In this document: piece by piece, positions 7,875-15,810 of the stretch
How positions within the stretch are numbered: position 1 is the stretch's first letter
How the letters are laid out: each line of letters starts with the position of its first letter
DNA from: Lysobacter sp036697405
GTDB taxonomy: Bacteria > Pseudomonadota > Gammaproteobacteria > Xanthomonadales > Xanthomonadaceae
Assembly: GCF_036697405.1 (NCBI RefSeq)
Contig: NZ_JBAHWA010000006.1
Coordinates: forward strand, 62,001 to 126,000
Length of the DNA: 64,000 bases
Direction of reading: 5' to 3'
Notes under the pieces: model-generated
What the model saw: only the letters and a program-made list of their open reading frames with translations
What the model was told of the DNA's origin: nothing
The model's database searches: none
Translations under genes and position numbers: made by a program

Positions 7875-8573
7875 TTACTTGCGCGGCGCGACCATGCGCT
7901 GATGGTAGTCGATGCCCTGGCCCCAGCCGCCGCCGTGTTCCTGCGCGATCTTCTGCACCTGCGCGCCGGTGTCGCCGCGCGCCCAGTCGCCCTGCCATTC
8001 CAGCATCACCGCCATCCAGGTCACCGGCACCGCGCCGGCCTGGATCATGCGCTGCACCGCCATCTCGTGCGATTCGCGATTGACGTCGCCGCTGGCGTCC
8101 ACCACCACGTAGACCTCGTAGCCGTCCCTGAGCGCGGACAGCACCGGCAGGGTCACGCAGCTGTCGGTCCACAAGCCGCTGACCAGCAATTTCTTGCGGC
8201 CGCTGGCCGCGATCGCGGCGCGCAGGCGCGGCTCCTGCCAGGCGTCGATCGAGGTGCGATCGAACGGTGTCAGCTCCGGACGCGCCTGGCTGAGCTGGCG
8301 GAAGAACGGGCCGCCGAAGCTCTGCGCGCTGATGGTGGCGTAGAAGGTCGGCACCTCGAACACCTTGGCCGCCTTGCTCAGGCCGACGGCGTTGTTGATC
8401 AGTTCCAGCACCGGGATCGACTGCACCGAGAACACGAACTGCGGTTGGTAGTCGACCATCAGCACCGCGCTGTTGTCGCGCGTGAGCGGTTCGCGCAGGT
8501 CGGCGTGGGCGGGGGCGGCGGCGAGCAGGGCGAACAGCGGGGCCAGGAAGCGGCGGGCGAACGAGAGGCGCAT
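7875..8573 (-). CDS. Exported isochorismatase-family hydrolase (YcaC-like)
   Basis: From the ATG at 8573 this gives 232 residues with a cleavable signal peptide (RRFLAPLFALLAAAPAHA-DL). A longer frame from 8642 would bury the signal and is rejected. The mature domain shows the family Asp in LMVDYQPQF and the nucleophile Cys in LWTDSCVTLP, followed by DGYEVYVVVDASGD. The sequence resembles the YcaC group rather than nicotinamidases. YcaC-type enzymes are usually cytoplasmic, so a secreted form is unusual. The gene begins 35 bases after the stop of the upstream DMT exporter gene and may be co-transcribed with it. Substrate unknown. Confidence 0.8.
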   Translation of the reverse strand: MRLSFARRFLAPLFALLAAAPAHADLREPLTRDNSAVLMVDYQPQFVFSVQSIPVLELINNAVGLSKAAKVFEVPTFYATISAQSFGGPFFRQLSQARPELTPFDRTSIDAWQEPRLRAAIAASGRKKLLVSGLWTDSCVTLPVLSALRDGYEVYVVVDASGDVNRESHEMAVQRMIQAGAVPVTWMAVMLEWQGDWARGDTGAQVQKIAQEHGGGWGQGIDYHQRMVAPRK

Positions 8574-8607
8574 GTCGGAGTTCCGAGGGGAGAGGGGGGT
8601 GGGTGGA

Positions 8608-9543
8608 TCAGCGCGCGCCGCCCAGGACGGGCAGCGCGGCACTCGCGGCGATCGCCGGAGTAGGGGCGGCGACGCGGCGGTTGGCCAGGACGACGCCGGC
8701 GAACACCAGCGCCATCGCCGGCACGAAGCCCCAGCCCAGGCGCTCGCCGAACAGCAGCGCGCCCCAGACCACGCCGGTCAGCGCGACCACATAGCCGATC
8801 TGGCTGTAGGCGACGGAGTCGGCGATGCGCTGCAGGGCGGCGGCGGCGACGTTGGCCGACAGGGTGACCAGCACCATCGCCAGCAGCAGCGGCCAGGACG
8901 CGGCCAGCTGGTCCAGGCTCGCGCGCTGACCGCTCGCGGCGATCAGCGGCAGCACCGCCAGCGCCTGCACCAGCATCGTGCCGGCGCTGGACATCGGCGC
9001 GCTCAGGCCGCTGGGCCAGTAACGGCTGCGGTAGACGTTGCCGATCGCCAGCAGCACCGGCACGCCCAGGGCCACGGCCAGCGCCAGCGCCTGCTCGGCC
9101 TCGACCGACTTGGCGCGCGGCACCAGCACCAGCAACACGCCGAGCAGGCCCAGGCCGGTGCCCAGCATCGCGGTCGGCGACGGCCAGCGGCGCTCGACCA
9201 GGCCGTTGAACAGGGAGGTGAACATCGGCGACAGGGTCACCACCACGGTGAAGATGCCGGCCGGGATCCGCGCCAGCACCCAGTTGCCGAGCAAGGCCGA
9301 GCCGGCGACCGCGATCAGGGCGGCGATCAGATAGAAACGGCGCGAGGCCGGGTCCAGCGCCAGGCGCTCGCCGCGCGCGCGCTGCACCGCCAGAAGGACC
9401 GCGGCGGCGCCGCCGGTCTGGATCAGGGAAACAATCAGCGGGCTGAGGCCGCGGCCCAGCAGCAGCTTGCCGATCACGAAGATGGCGCCGACCAGGCTGC
9501 CAGCCAGCAGGGTGAGGAGTAGGCGCTTCGTGGTGGGGTTCAT
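8608..9543 (-). CDS. EamA/DMT family transporter
   Basis: A 311-residue inner-membrane protein with about ten hydrophobic helices arranged as two EamA repeats (roughly residues 8-140 and 155-295), the standard drug/metabolite transporter fold. Typical repeat-end motifs such as GLGLLGVLLVLVPRAK and the second-half LFGERLGWGFVPAMALVFAG are present. These proteins export amino acids, metabolites or drugs by proton exchange; the substrate is not predictable. It is divergent from the LysR gene at 9638 (94 bases between starts), which is the likely regulator. TAACTT about 40 bases before the ATG is a possible -10 box. Confidence 0.88.
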   Translation of the reverse strand: MNPTTKRLLLTLLAGSLVGAIFVIGKLLLGRGLSPLIVSLIQTGGAAAVLLAVQRARGERLALDPASRRFYLIAALIAVAGSALLGNWVLARIPAGIFTVVVTLSPMFTSLFNGLVERRWPSPTAMLGTGLGLLGVLLVLVPRAKSVEAEQALALAVALGVPVLLAIGNVYRSRYWPSGLSAPMSSAGTMLVQALAVLPLIAASGQRASLDQLAASWPLLLAMVLVTLSANVAAAALQRIADSVAYSQIGYVVALTGVVWGALLFGERLGWGFVPAMALVFAGVVLANRRVAAPTPAIAASAALPVLGGAR

Positions 9544-9623
9544 GGCGTCGTACCGGGGCGGTGGGGGCGGGACGAGGCCAAGTTAAGGATTTCGAGGCAG
9601 CGGATAATCGGCTCGGAGGTGGT

Positions 9624-9629
9624 TAGACT
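9624..9629 (+). promoter_or_regulatory. Candidate -10 box for the LysR gene (leaderless)
   Basis: TAGACT lies 8 bases before the ATG at 9638, within the 94-base divergent promoter region shared with the EamA exporter. The short distance leaves no room for a 5' leader or ribosome binding site. Confidence 0.45.
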
Positions 9630-9637
9630 GTTTCCCT

Positions 9638-10579
9638 ATGTCAACAATTCCGCAGGGGCGTCTGCCCGTCCCCGACCTCGCCGGCCTGCTCGCCTTCCTG
9701 CGCGTGGCCGAACTGGGCAGTTTCGTGCGCGCGGCCGAGGCCCTGGGCCTGTCCAAGGCCGCGGTCAGCAAGCAGGTCTCGGCGCTGGAAGGGCGGCTGG
9801 GCACGCGCCTGCTGCACCGGACCACGCGCCGGCTCAGCCTGACCGAGGCCGGCCAGGCCTATCTGCGCCATGCCCAGTCGGCTTTCGCCGAGGCGCGCGC
9901 GGCCGAGGACGCGGTCGCCGGCACCGGCGAGCTGGTGCAGGGCCGGCTGCGGGTGTCGGTGCCGATGAGTTTCGGGGTGCTGCACGTCGCCCCGCACGTG
10001 GGCGCGTTCCTGGCCCGCTACCCGCAGATCGACCTGGACCTGCAGCTGGACGACCGCCCGACCGACCTGGTGATGGAGAGCCAGGATCTGGCGATCCGCC
10101 TGGGCCGCTTGGAAGCGTCGAGCCTGGTGGCGCGCACGATCTCCTACAGCCGCGTCTGGCTGTGCGCCTCGCCCGAGTACCTGGACCGGCGCGGCCGCCC
10201 GCAGCGCCCGGACGAACTGCCCGCGCACGACTGCCTGCATTTCAGCCTGGCCGCGACCGGCCGCACCTGGGAGCTGCGCCACGCCGGCGAGGTCGTGCGC
10301 GTGGCCCTGGGCGCGCGCCTGGACGCGAACTCCAGCCTCGCCCTAAAGGCCGCCGTGCTCGCCGGCACCGGCATCGCGCGCATCCCCGAGTTCGCTATCG
10401 CCGACGAGATCCGCGACGGCCGCATGGAACGCGTGCTGCCGCACTGGGAACTCACCGGCCTGGACGTGCACGCGGTGATGCCCGAGCGGCGCTATGTGCC
10501 GGCCAAGGTGCGGGCGTTCGTGGAGTTTCTGGAGGCGCGGTGGAAGGACAACCCGGGCTGGCTAAGCGCCGCGCCGTGA
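9638..10579 (+). CDS. LysR-family transcriptional regulator
   Basis: A 313-residue LTTR. The N-terminal winged helix-turn-helix is clear at about residues 14-73 (LAFLRVAELGSFVRAAEALGLS, written in part, then KAAVSKQVSALEGRLGTRLL and HRTTRRLSLTEAG). The substrate-binding domain begins near residue 100 (GRLRVSVPMSFGVLHVAP). It belongs to the large DsdC/PtxR-like group, in which most members control a divergent neighbour. Here the divergent neighbour is the DMT exporter, so the most likely role is sensing the exporter's substrate. Length is normal. Confidence 0.88.
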   Translation: MSTIPQGRLPVPDLAGLLAFLRVAELGSFVRAAEALGLSKAAVSKQVSALEGRLGTRLLHRTTRRLSLTEAGQAYLRHAQSAFAEARAAEDAVAGTGELVQGRLRVSVPMSFGVLHVAPHVGAFLARYPQIDLDLQLDDRPTDLVMESQDLAIRLGRLEASSLVARTISYSRVWLCASPEYLDRRGRPQRPDELPAHDCLHFSLAATGRTWELRHAGEVVRVALGARLDANSSLALKAAVLAGTGIARIPEFAIADEIRDGRMERVLPHWELTGLDVHAVMPERRYVPAKVRAFVEFLEARWKDNPGWLSAAP

Positions 10580-10618
10580 CGGCCCGCAAGCTCGGGCTGC
10601 GGTCCGTCCCCGGTTTCG

Positions 10619-10966
10619 TCAGCCGCTGCGCGCGGCGTCCAGTGCCAGACCGCAATGCGCGCAGTAGCGCACGTGCGCGTTGTGTCGGGCGATGGCCCAG
10701 GTGGGCGTGTGCGCGCGCGACAGCCGATAGCGGCAATGCGGGCAGCGCAGCAGAAAACTCAGCGCCCACGCGACCGCGATGTACACGACCGCGCCCGACA
10801 GCAACAGCGCCCACCAATGGGAAACGCACCATTGCTGGAACGACGAGTGCTGAGCCCACGGGATCCAGACCACCGTCATGGCCACGACGGCGGGCAGGAT
10901 CGCAATGGCCTGAATCGCCAGTCTTATGCGTGCGATCTTGGCCAATCGCTGACGCGGGGTAGTCAT
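10619..10966 (-). CDS. Small membrane protein with a split zinc-ribbon-like motif
   Basis: A 115-residue protein with two hydrophobic helices (about residues 16-36 and 50-72) followed by a cytoplasmic or periplasmic tail carrying CPHC near residue 74 and CAHC near residue 102. Two CxxC pairs about 25 residues apart are typical of a zinc ribbon or rubredoxin-like knuckle. The family is not recognised. It is convergent with the LysR gene (40 bases between stops) and divergent from rmuC, sharing a 94-base promoter gap. Confidence 0.65.
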   Translation of the reverse strand: MTTPRQRLAKIARIRLAIQAIAILPAVVAMTVVWIPWAQHSSFQQWCVSHWWALLLSGAVVYIAVAWALSFLLRCPHCRYRLSRAHTPTWAIARHNAHVRYCAHCGLALDAARSG

Positions 10967-11048
10967 CGGAGCTCCTGAATCGACGGTGCGGCCGGCCGAG
11001 CATGCCGTCGGGAGCCAGCGCTTTCTCAGTCCTTGAGAGGCCCCGGGC

Positions 11049-11054
11049 TACACT
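11049..11054 (+). promoter_or_regulatory. Candidate -10 box for rmuC (leaderless)
   Basis: TACACT lies 6 bases before the rmuC ATG at 11061. No Shine-Dalgarno sequence fits between them. Confidence 0.45.
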
Positions 11055-11060
11055 GTCGCC

Positions 11061-12413
11061 ATGGCCGAAACCCCGCTGCTGCTGACCCTGCTGTTGATCG
11101 CCGTGCTGGTGGCGATCGTGTTGCTGATCGTGCTGTTGCTGCGCAAGCCCGACGGGCGCCTGGAGCAGTCGCTGCGCGAGGAGCAGCGCGAGGGGCGCGG
11201 CGAGCTGCGCCAGCAGCTGGACAGCCTGTCGGCGGCGCAGGAGCAGCGTATCGAGGGTTTCGGCGGGCGCCTGACCGAACTCACCCAGCGCACCGATCAG
11301 CGCCTGGACGTGTTGCGCGAGGCCCTGACCGAGGACGCGCGCAAAGGCCGCGGCGAAGCGGCGGAGCTGCAGCAGCGTTTCGCCGAAGGCCTGGGCCAGC
11401 GCCTCAACGAACTCACCCAGCGCAACGAGCTGCGCATCGGCGAACTGCGCGCCACCCTGGAAGAGCGCTTGCGCGAGCTGCAGGCCGACAACACCGCCAA
11501 GCTCGAACAGATGCGCGCGACCGTGGACGAGAAACTGCAGACCACGCTGGAAACGCGCCTGGGCGAATCCTTCCGGTTGGTGTCCGAGCGTTTGGAGCAG
11601 GTCCAGCGCGGCCTGGGCGAGATGCAGCAGCTGGCCAACGGCGTCGGCGATCTCAAGCGCGTGCTGACCAACGTCAAGACCCGCGGCACCTTCGGCGAAG
11701 TGCAGCTGGGCGCCTTGCTGGAGCAGGTGCTCACGATCGAGCAGTACGACAGCAATATCGCCACGGTGCCCGGCAGCGGCGAGCGCGTCGAATACGCGGT
11801 GCGCCTGCCCGGCACCAGCGCCGACCAGCCGGTGCGGCTGCCGATCGACGCCAAGTTCCCGCGCGAGGACTACGAGCGCATGCTCGATGCGCAGGACCGC
11901 GCCGATCCCGAGGCGCTGGCGGTCGCCGCGGCCGGCCTGGAGCGTCAGGTCAAGGTCGAAGCCAAGCGCATCCGCGACAAATACCTGGCGCCGCCGCACA
12001 CCACCGACTTCGCGCTGCTGTTCCTGCCCACCGAGGGCCTGTACGCGGAGGTGCTGCGCCGGCCGGGCCTGTTCGAGACGCTGCAGCGCGATTTCCGCGT
12101 CACCCTGGTCGGGCCGACCACCTTGCTGGCGCTGCTCAACAGCCTGCAGATGGGCTTCCGCACGCTGGCGATCGAGCAGCGCTCCAGCGAAGTCTGGCAA
12201 CTGCTGGGCGCGGTCAAGAACGAGTTCGGCAAGTTCGCCGGCGTGCTGGAGAAGACCCGCACGCAGTTGGACACGGTACGCAACAGCATCGACGCCGCCG
12301 GCGTGCGCACGCGCGCGATCGAGCGCCAGTTGAAGGGCGTGGAGACGCTGCCGGCGGACGAGGCGCGGCGCTTGTTGGGCAGCGATTTCGTCGGCGACGA
12401 GGACGAGGCTTGA
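11061..12413 (+). CDS. rmuC: DNA recombination protein RmuC
   Basis: A 450-residue RmuC homologue. It has one N-terminal membrane helix (LLTLLLIAVLVAIVLLIVLL), then a long Glu/Gln/Arg-rich coiled coil to about residue 190, then the conserved RmuC nuclease-like core (TRGTFGEVQLGALLEQ, LPIDAKFPREDYERM, PTTLLALLNSLQMGF). The Asp-x-Lys in IDAKFP fits the PD-(D/E)xK-type active site proposed for the family. E. coli RmuC limits inversion rearrangements at short inverted repeats, a relevant neighbour in a repeat-rich chromosome. The gene stands alone and probably has a leaderless transcript. Confidence 0.92.
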   Translation: MAETPLLLTLLLIAVLVAIVLLIVLLLRKPDGRLEQSLREEQREGRGELRQQLDSLSAAQEQRIEGFGGRLTELTQRTDQRLDVLREALTEDARKGRGEAAELQQRFAEGLGQRLNELTQRNELRIGELRATLEERLRELQADNTAKLEQMRATVDEKLQTTLETRLGESFRLVSERLEQVQRGLGEMQQLANGVGDLKRVLTNVKTRGTFGEVQLGALLEQVLTIEQYDSNIATVPGSGERVEYAVRLPGTSADQPVRLPIDAKFPREDYERMLDAQDRADPEALAVAAAGLERQVKVEAKRIRDKYLAPPHTTDFALLFLPTEGLYAEVLRRPGLFETLQRDFRVTLVGPTTLLALLNSLQMGFRTLAIEQRSSEVWQLLGAVKNEFGKFAGVLEKTRTQLDTVRNSIDAAGVRTRAIERQLKGVETLPADEARRLLGSDFVGDEDEA

Positions 12414-12444
12414 GCGTCGCGACATTCGACAGACGCGCCGCTGT

Positions 12445-12470
12445 CTGTGGGAGCGGCGTGAGCCGCGATT
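12445..12470 (+). repeat. Dispersed GGAGCGGCG palindromic repeat
   Basis: A single copy (core gtgggagcggcgtgagccgc) of the element family seen at 7101, 26481, 62974 and 63427. It starts 32 bases after the rmuC stop. Confidence 0.85.
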
Positions 12471-12586
12471 GAATCCTGGGCGCCGACGCAGCCGCGCCGG
12501 CTGCTGCTTTCGACTATGACGATGCAGGATGGGCTCGAGCCCGTCGTCGTCATGCGTTCGATTGTTGCGGGCTTCCGATTGGCGTG

Positions 12587-12795
12587 ACGATGCGGTTCGC
12601 CTATGGCTCGCCACATCCTACGGGCGAGACGCGTTTCGAAGCATTCTTGATCTTCCCTTCTCCCGCTAGCGGCGCCCGCAGGGTGTCCAAAGGTGAGAAG
12701 GTGCCCGGAGGGCGGATGAGGGCGCGGGGTGAGGTTGTGGCTACGCGCTCGCGCCGGCCCTCACCCCAACCCCTCTCCCGCAAGCGGGAGAGGGG
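12587..12795. repeat. Intergenic repeat cluster ending in a strong hairpin
   Basis: This fills most of the 411-base gap between rmuC and mlaA. At 12587-12620 is a degenerate copy of the GCGGTTCGC...CCTACG repeat also seen near 26606 and 49681. From 12654 to 12795 two oppositely oriented copies of a common Xanthomonadaceae intergenic element meet. The right one ends in a 12-base perfect stem (CCCCTCTCCCGC at 12770-12781, GCGGGAGAGGGG at 12784-12795). That stem lies 30 bases past the mlaA stop and may act as its transcription end or stabilise its mRNA, although there is no T-run. No gene is seen here. Confidence 0.8.
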
Positions 12796-12824
12796 CTCAA
12801 TGCGCAGAGACTTTGATCTTTCGA

Positions 12825-14132
12825 TCAGCGGTTGTAGTTCGCGTCCGTAGGCATCAGCGGCATCGCATCCGCCGGCACGCTGGGGTTGCTGTCGTCGCGC
12901 AGGTAGTCCGGCAGGCCCTGGTCTTCGGCGTCCATGCGATCGCCGAAGATCTGGTAGTCGCGGCGCTGCATCCAGGAATCGCGGACCAGGGTGTAGTCGT
13001 CCTCGGCGCCTTCGCGCAGGGCGTCGGTGGGCATCAGCTGGGCGCGCACGTCGACCAGTTGCAGGCCCTGGATCGGGATGCGGATGCGGTCGCGCTCGAC
13101 CTGGCGCAGCGGGCTGAGCGGGGCGTCGCCGACCGCGCCGAAGGCGTCGCGCACGGTGCGCGGGCCGAACAGCGGCAGCTCCAGGTAGCGCGAGCGCTTC
13201 CAGCCCCAGATGCCCAGGGTCTGGCCGAAGTCCTCGCTGCGGTTGGGCAGCTTGGCGTCGCTGGCCGGATCAAAGATGCCGCCGATGCCGACCGTGCTGT
13301 TGAGCGCGAAGCGGCCCAGCGATTGCGCGGCCTGCTTGGGCTTGCCCTGCAGCAGGGCGTTGACCGCCGACACCGGCTGGCCGAGGTTGTTGAAGAAGTT
13401 GCTCACGCCCAGGCGCACCGGGCGCGGGACCACGCGCACGTAGGTGCGCGCGAGCGGCTTGGCGATGTAGCGGTCGACCGCGTTGTTGAAGCGGTGCATC
13501 TTGCGGTTGTAGCGCTCCCACGGATCGTAGATCTGCGGCAGCGAGGCCGGCGCGGGCAGGGTCGGGTCGGCGACCGGGTCGTACTCCTGCGACTGCGAGC
13601 CGTACAGCGAGTCGAAGTCGCGCTCGGCGTCGGTGCGCGGATCGGCCTGGTTGGGGTCGGCCTGGCCGGCATCGGTCGCTGCGGGTGCTTGCGCGGCTGC
13701 GATCGCCGCTTCCTGCGCCGCTGCCGCGGCGGCGGCCGCGCCGGCTTCGGTCGCGTTGGCGGCAACGCCTTCGACTTCGGCCGATACCGGTTCGGAGGCC
13801 GCGCTGGCCTCGGCGCCGAGCGCGTTGGACGCCTGCGCGGCTTCGATGGCGGAGGCCTTGGCGTCGGCCGCGGCGGCGGCGGCGTCCTGGGCGGCCGCGG
13901 CGGCTTCGGTCCGGGCCGCGAGTTCGTCCAGCGACGGCGGCGCGCTTGCGTCGGCCCCGCTCTTGCCGTCCTCGATCTCGCGGCGGCAGGCCAGGGCCGC
14001 GTCGGCGCTGCCGTCGCCGCCCGCCAGACAGGCTTCGTAGGTGGTGCGCTGCTGCGCGGACATCTGCTGGGCGTTGGCCGCCAGCGGCAACAGTGCGAGA
14101 GCGAGGGCGATTACGGAGGAGGGGGAGCGCAT
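12825..14132 (-). CDS. mlaA: MlaA/VacJ family protein with long Ala-rich N-terminal region
   Basis: A 435-residue homologue of the outer-membrane component that removes misplaced phospholipids from the outer leaflet and passes them to MlaC. The MlaA domain fills about residues 185-395 (DPWERYNRKMHRFNNAVDRY, then VSNFFNNLGQPVSAVNALLQ, FALNSTVGIGGIFD, and LPLFGPRTVRDAFG). Between the signal peptide and this domain lies about 150 residues of Ala/Glu-rich low-complexity sequence. E. coli MlaA is a 251-residue lipoprotein; this one has a type I signal (LLPLAANA-QQ) and no lipobox cysteine, so it is probably not lipidated. It lies 72 bases downstream of mlaB in the same operon. A CC-rich hairpin follows the stop. 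Confidence 0.88.
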   Translation of the reverse strand: MRSPSSVIALALALLPLAANAQQMSAQQRTTYEACLAGGDGSADAALACRREIEDGKSGADASAPPSLDELAARTEAAAAAQDAAAAAADAKASAIEAAQASNALGAEASAASEPVSAEVEGVAANATEAGAAAAAAAAQEAAIAAAQAPAATDAGQADPNQADPRTDAERDFDSLYGSQSQEYDPVADPTLPAPASLPQIYDPWERYNRKMHRFNNAVDRYIAKPLARTYVRVVPRPVRLGVSNFFNNLGQPVSAVNALLQGKPKQAAQSLGRFALNSTVGIGGIFDPASDAKLPNRSEDFGQTLGIWGWKRSRYLELPLFGPRTVRDAFGAVGDAPLSPLRQVERDRIRIPIQGLQLVDVRAQLMPTDALREGAEDDYTLVRDSWMQRRDYQIFGDRMDAEDQGLPDYLRDDSNPSVPADAMPLMPTDANYNR

Positions 14133-14206
14133 GGTCGCAGTCTATTCGCTAAGGGCGGCCCGGCCACGTCCCAGGGGCGATGGCGACCGCAACGGTGTGT
14201 TCGGGA

Positions 14207-14494
14207 TCAGCTGGAAAAGCCCAGTCCCTCGTCGAGTCGGTAGGCGGCGCGCAGCTCGGTCAAACCCGGCGGCGTGCCGATCACGCTCAGGCCCGGCACG
14301 CGTGCGGCGAGTTCGGCCAACAGCGCCAGGCCGGCGCTGTCGACCTCGCTCACCGCGCCCAGGTCCAGGCGGCGCAGCGATTGATCCTTGAGCAGCGGCT
14401 GGGCCTGCCGCCACAACGCGGCCACCGCCGTGCGTACGAGCGCGCCGGCGAACACCAGCGCCTCGCCTTCGCGTCGGACCGTGGCCGCGCTCAT
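14207..14494 (-). CDS. mlaB: STAS-domain protein MlaB
   Basis: A 95-residue STAS domain protein. Homologues bind MlaF in the cytoplasm and are needed for activity of the MlaFEDB ABC complex. The motif around the phospho-acceptor-like Ser/Thr is LGAVSEVDSAGLALLAELA, the standard STAS alpha-1 entry. Sequence identity to E. coli MlaB looks low, so the name rests largely on its place between mlaC (2 bases between stop and start) and mlaA. No membrane segment or signal peptide. Confidence 0.82.
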   Translation of the reverse strand: MSAATVRREGEALVFAGALVRTAVAALWRQAQPLLKDQSLRRLDLGAVSEVDSAGLALLAELAARVPGLSVIGTPPGLTELRAAYRLDEGLGFSS

Positions 14495-14496
14495 GC

Positions 14497-15153
14497 TCAG
14501 TTGCCCTGGGCCTGGGCCTGCAGACGGCCGGCCTGGATGTCGGCGGCGACCTGCGGGATGGTCTTCTGCTTGAGCGGGGTGTCGAACTGGTTGCGGAAGG
14601 TCTGCACGAAGCTCACGCCTTCCACCATCACGTCGAACACCTTCCAGTTGCTGCCGACCTTGCGCATCAGGTAGTCCACCGGCACCGGCTCGCCGCCCTG
14701 GCGCAGGTATTCGCTGGACACCTTGACGATGGCGCCGCCGCGCAGCGGGGTCTCGGACTTGATCCGCACCTGCAGCTTGGCGTTGAAGTCCAGCAGCGAG
14801 GAGCCGTAGCGCTGCATCAGGCTGGTGCTGAGCGCGTCGGCGAACAGCTTGACGTCGCCATCGGAGGCGCCGCGGCCGTGCGCGCCCAGGACCAGGCGCG
14901 CCGCGTAGTCGCGGTCGAACATCTGGTTGAACTCGGTGGCGATGAACTTGCTCAGCGCGGCGCGGTTCTTGGTGAACTCGGCGCGGCGCGCTTCCAGCGT
15001 GCTCAGGATGCGGGTGCTGTTGCTCAGCACCATCTGGCTGGGCGATCCGGCCGGCGCGGTCGAGGCCGGTTGCGCGGACTGCGCGAACACGACCGCCGGC
15101 GCGGCAGCGAGCAGCGCCGAGGCGATTACGAGGGAGATGAGGTTGCGCTTCAT
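14497..15153 (-). CDS. mlaC: Periplasmic phospholipid carrier MlaC
   Basis: From the ATG at 15153 it encodes 218 residues, starting with a signal peptide (SLVIASALLAAAPAVVFA-QS). The mature part is an MlaC/Ttg2D domain that ferries phospholipid between MlaA at the outer membrane and MlaFEDB at the inner membrane. Recognisable family stretches are RDYAARLVLG, MQRYGSSLLDF, PVPVDYLMRKVGSNWKVFDV and EGVSFVQTFRNQF. Its start overlaps the mlaD stop as ATGA, so translation is probably coupled. The C-terminus ends in a Gln/Ala-rich tail. Confidence 0.92.
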   Translation of the reverse strand: MKRNLISLVIASALLAAAPAVVFAQSAQPASTAPAGSPSQMVLSNSTRILSTLEARRAEFTKNRAALSKFIATEFNQMFDRDYAARLVLGAHGRGASDGDVKLFADALSTSLMQRYGSSLLDFNAKLQVRIKSETPLRGGAIVKVSSEYLRQGGEPVPVDYLMRKVGSNWKVFDVMVEGVSFVQTFRNQFDTPLKQKTIPQVAADIQAGRLQAQAQGN

Positions 15154-15713
15154 GGCTTGCTCTCGTCGTGGGTGGGGGCGGCGTCGCCTTGCAGGTACGC
15201 CGGAACGTCTTCGGTGGCGGGCGCCGCGGCGTCCTTCTTGTCGCCGCCCTGGGCGCCGCCGCCGCTGAACATGTATTTGCCGACCAACTGGATCAGGTCG
15301 ACTGCGGGCTGGGTCAGGAAGATCTCGTCGCCGGGCTTGAGCGGCTCCGGATCGCCGCCCGGGGTCAGGCCGATATAGCTCTCGCCCAGCAGGCCGCTGG
15401 TGAAGATGCCGGCGGAGGTGTCGGCGGGCAGGCCCTTGTAGCGGCTGTTGATCGCCAGGGTGACCTTGGACTCGAAGGTCTTGGGGTCCAGCTCGATATG
15501 GGCGACCTGGCCGACCGCGACGCCGCCGATCTTGACCGGGGCGTTCGGGCGCAGCGCGCCGATGGTGGTGAAGCGGGCCTTGAGCGCGTAGCTGTCGCCG
15601 CCGAAGCCCCACTTGCCGTTGGTGGAGGCGATCGCCAGCACCAGCAGCGAGGCCAGGGCGAGCAATAGGAACGCGCCGACGGCGAATTCGATGCGGGGAC
15701 TGCGGACGGACAT
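15150..15713 (-). CDS. mlaD: MCE-domain substrate-binding protein MlaD
   Basis: A 187-residue protein with one N-terminal membrane helix (FAVGAFLLLALASLLVLAIA) and one MCE domain (residues 40-125; FTTIGALRPNAPVKIGGVAV, GLLGESYIGLTPGG). MlaD hexamers form a lipid-binding ring on the periplasmic side of MlaFE. The chosen ATG at 15713 puts the helix at residue 9; an in-frame start at 15782 would only add a non-conserved extension. The tail after residue 150 is low complexity and acidic. Overlaps mlaC by four bases and follows mlaE after 97 bases. Confidence 0.92.
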   Translation of the reverse strand: MSVRSPRIEFAVGAFLLLALASLLVLAIASTNGKWGFGGDSYALKARFTTIGALRPNAPVKIGGVAVGQVAHIELDPKTFESKVTLAINSRYKGLPADTSAGIFTSGLLGESYIGLTPGGDPEPLKPGDEIFLTQPAVDLIQLVGKYMFSGGGAQGGDKKDAAAPATEDVPAYLQGDAAPTHDESKP

Positions 15714-15810
15714 GAGGTGGGTCTCCAAGTACCGATCGTTAACCGCCAAAGGAGCGGGTGTTGCATTGGAAAGTCCGCACAAGGACGTGCGGGTTCTTGG
15801 AAGGGATTCG

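Noticed and set aside
12584..12850. Small open frames on both strands between rmuC and mlaA
   Set aside because: They lie wholly within dispersed intergenic repeats and have no conserved sequence.
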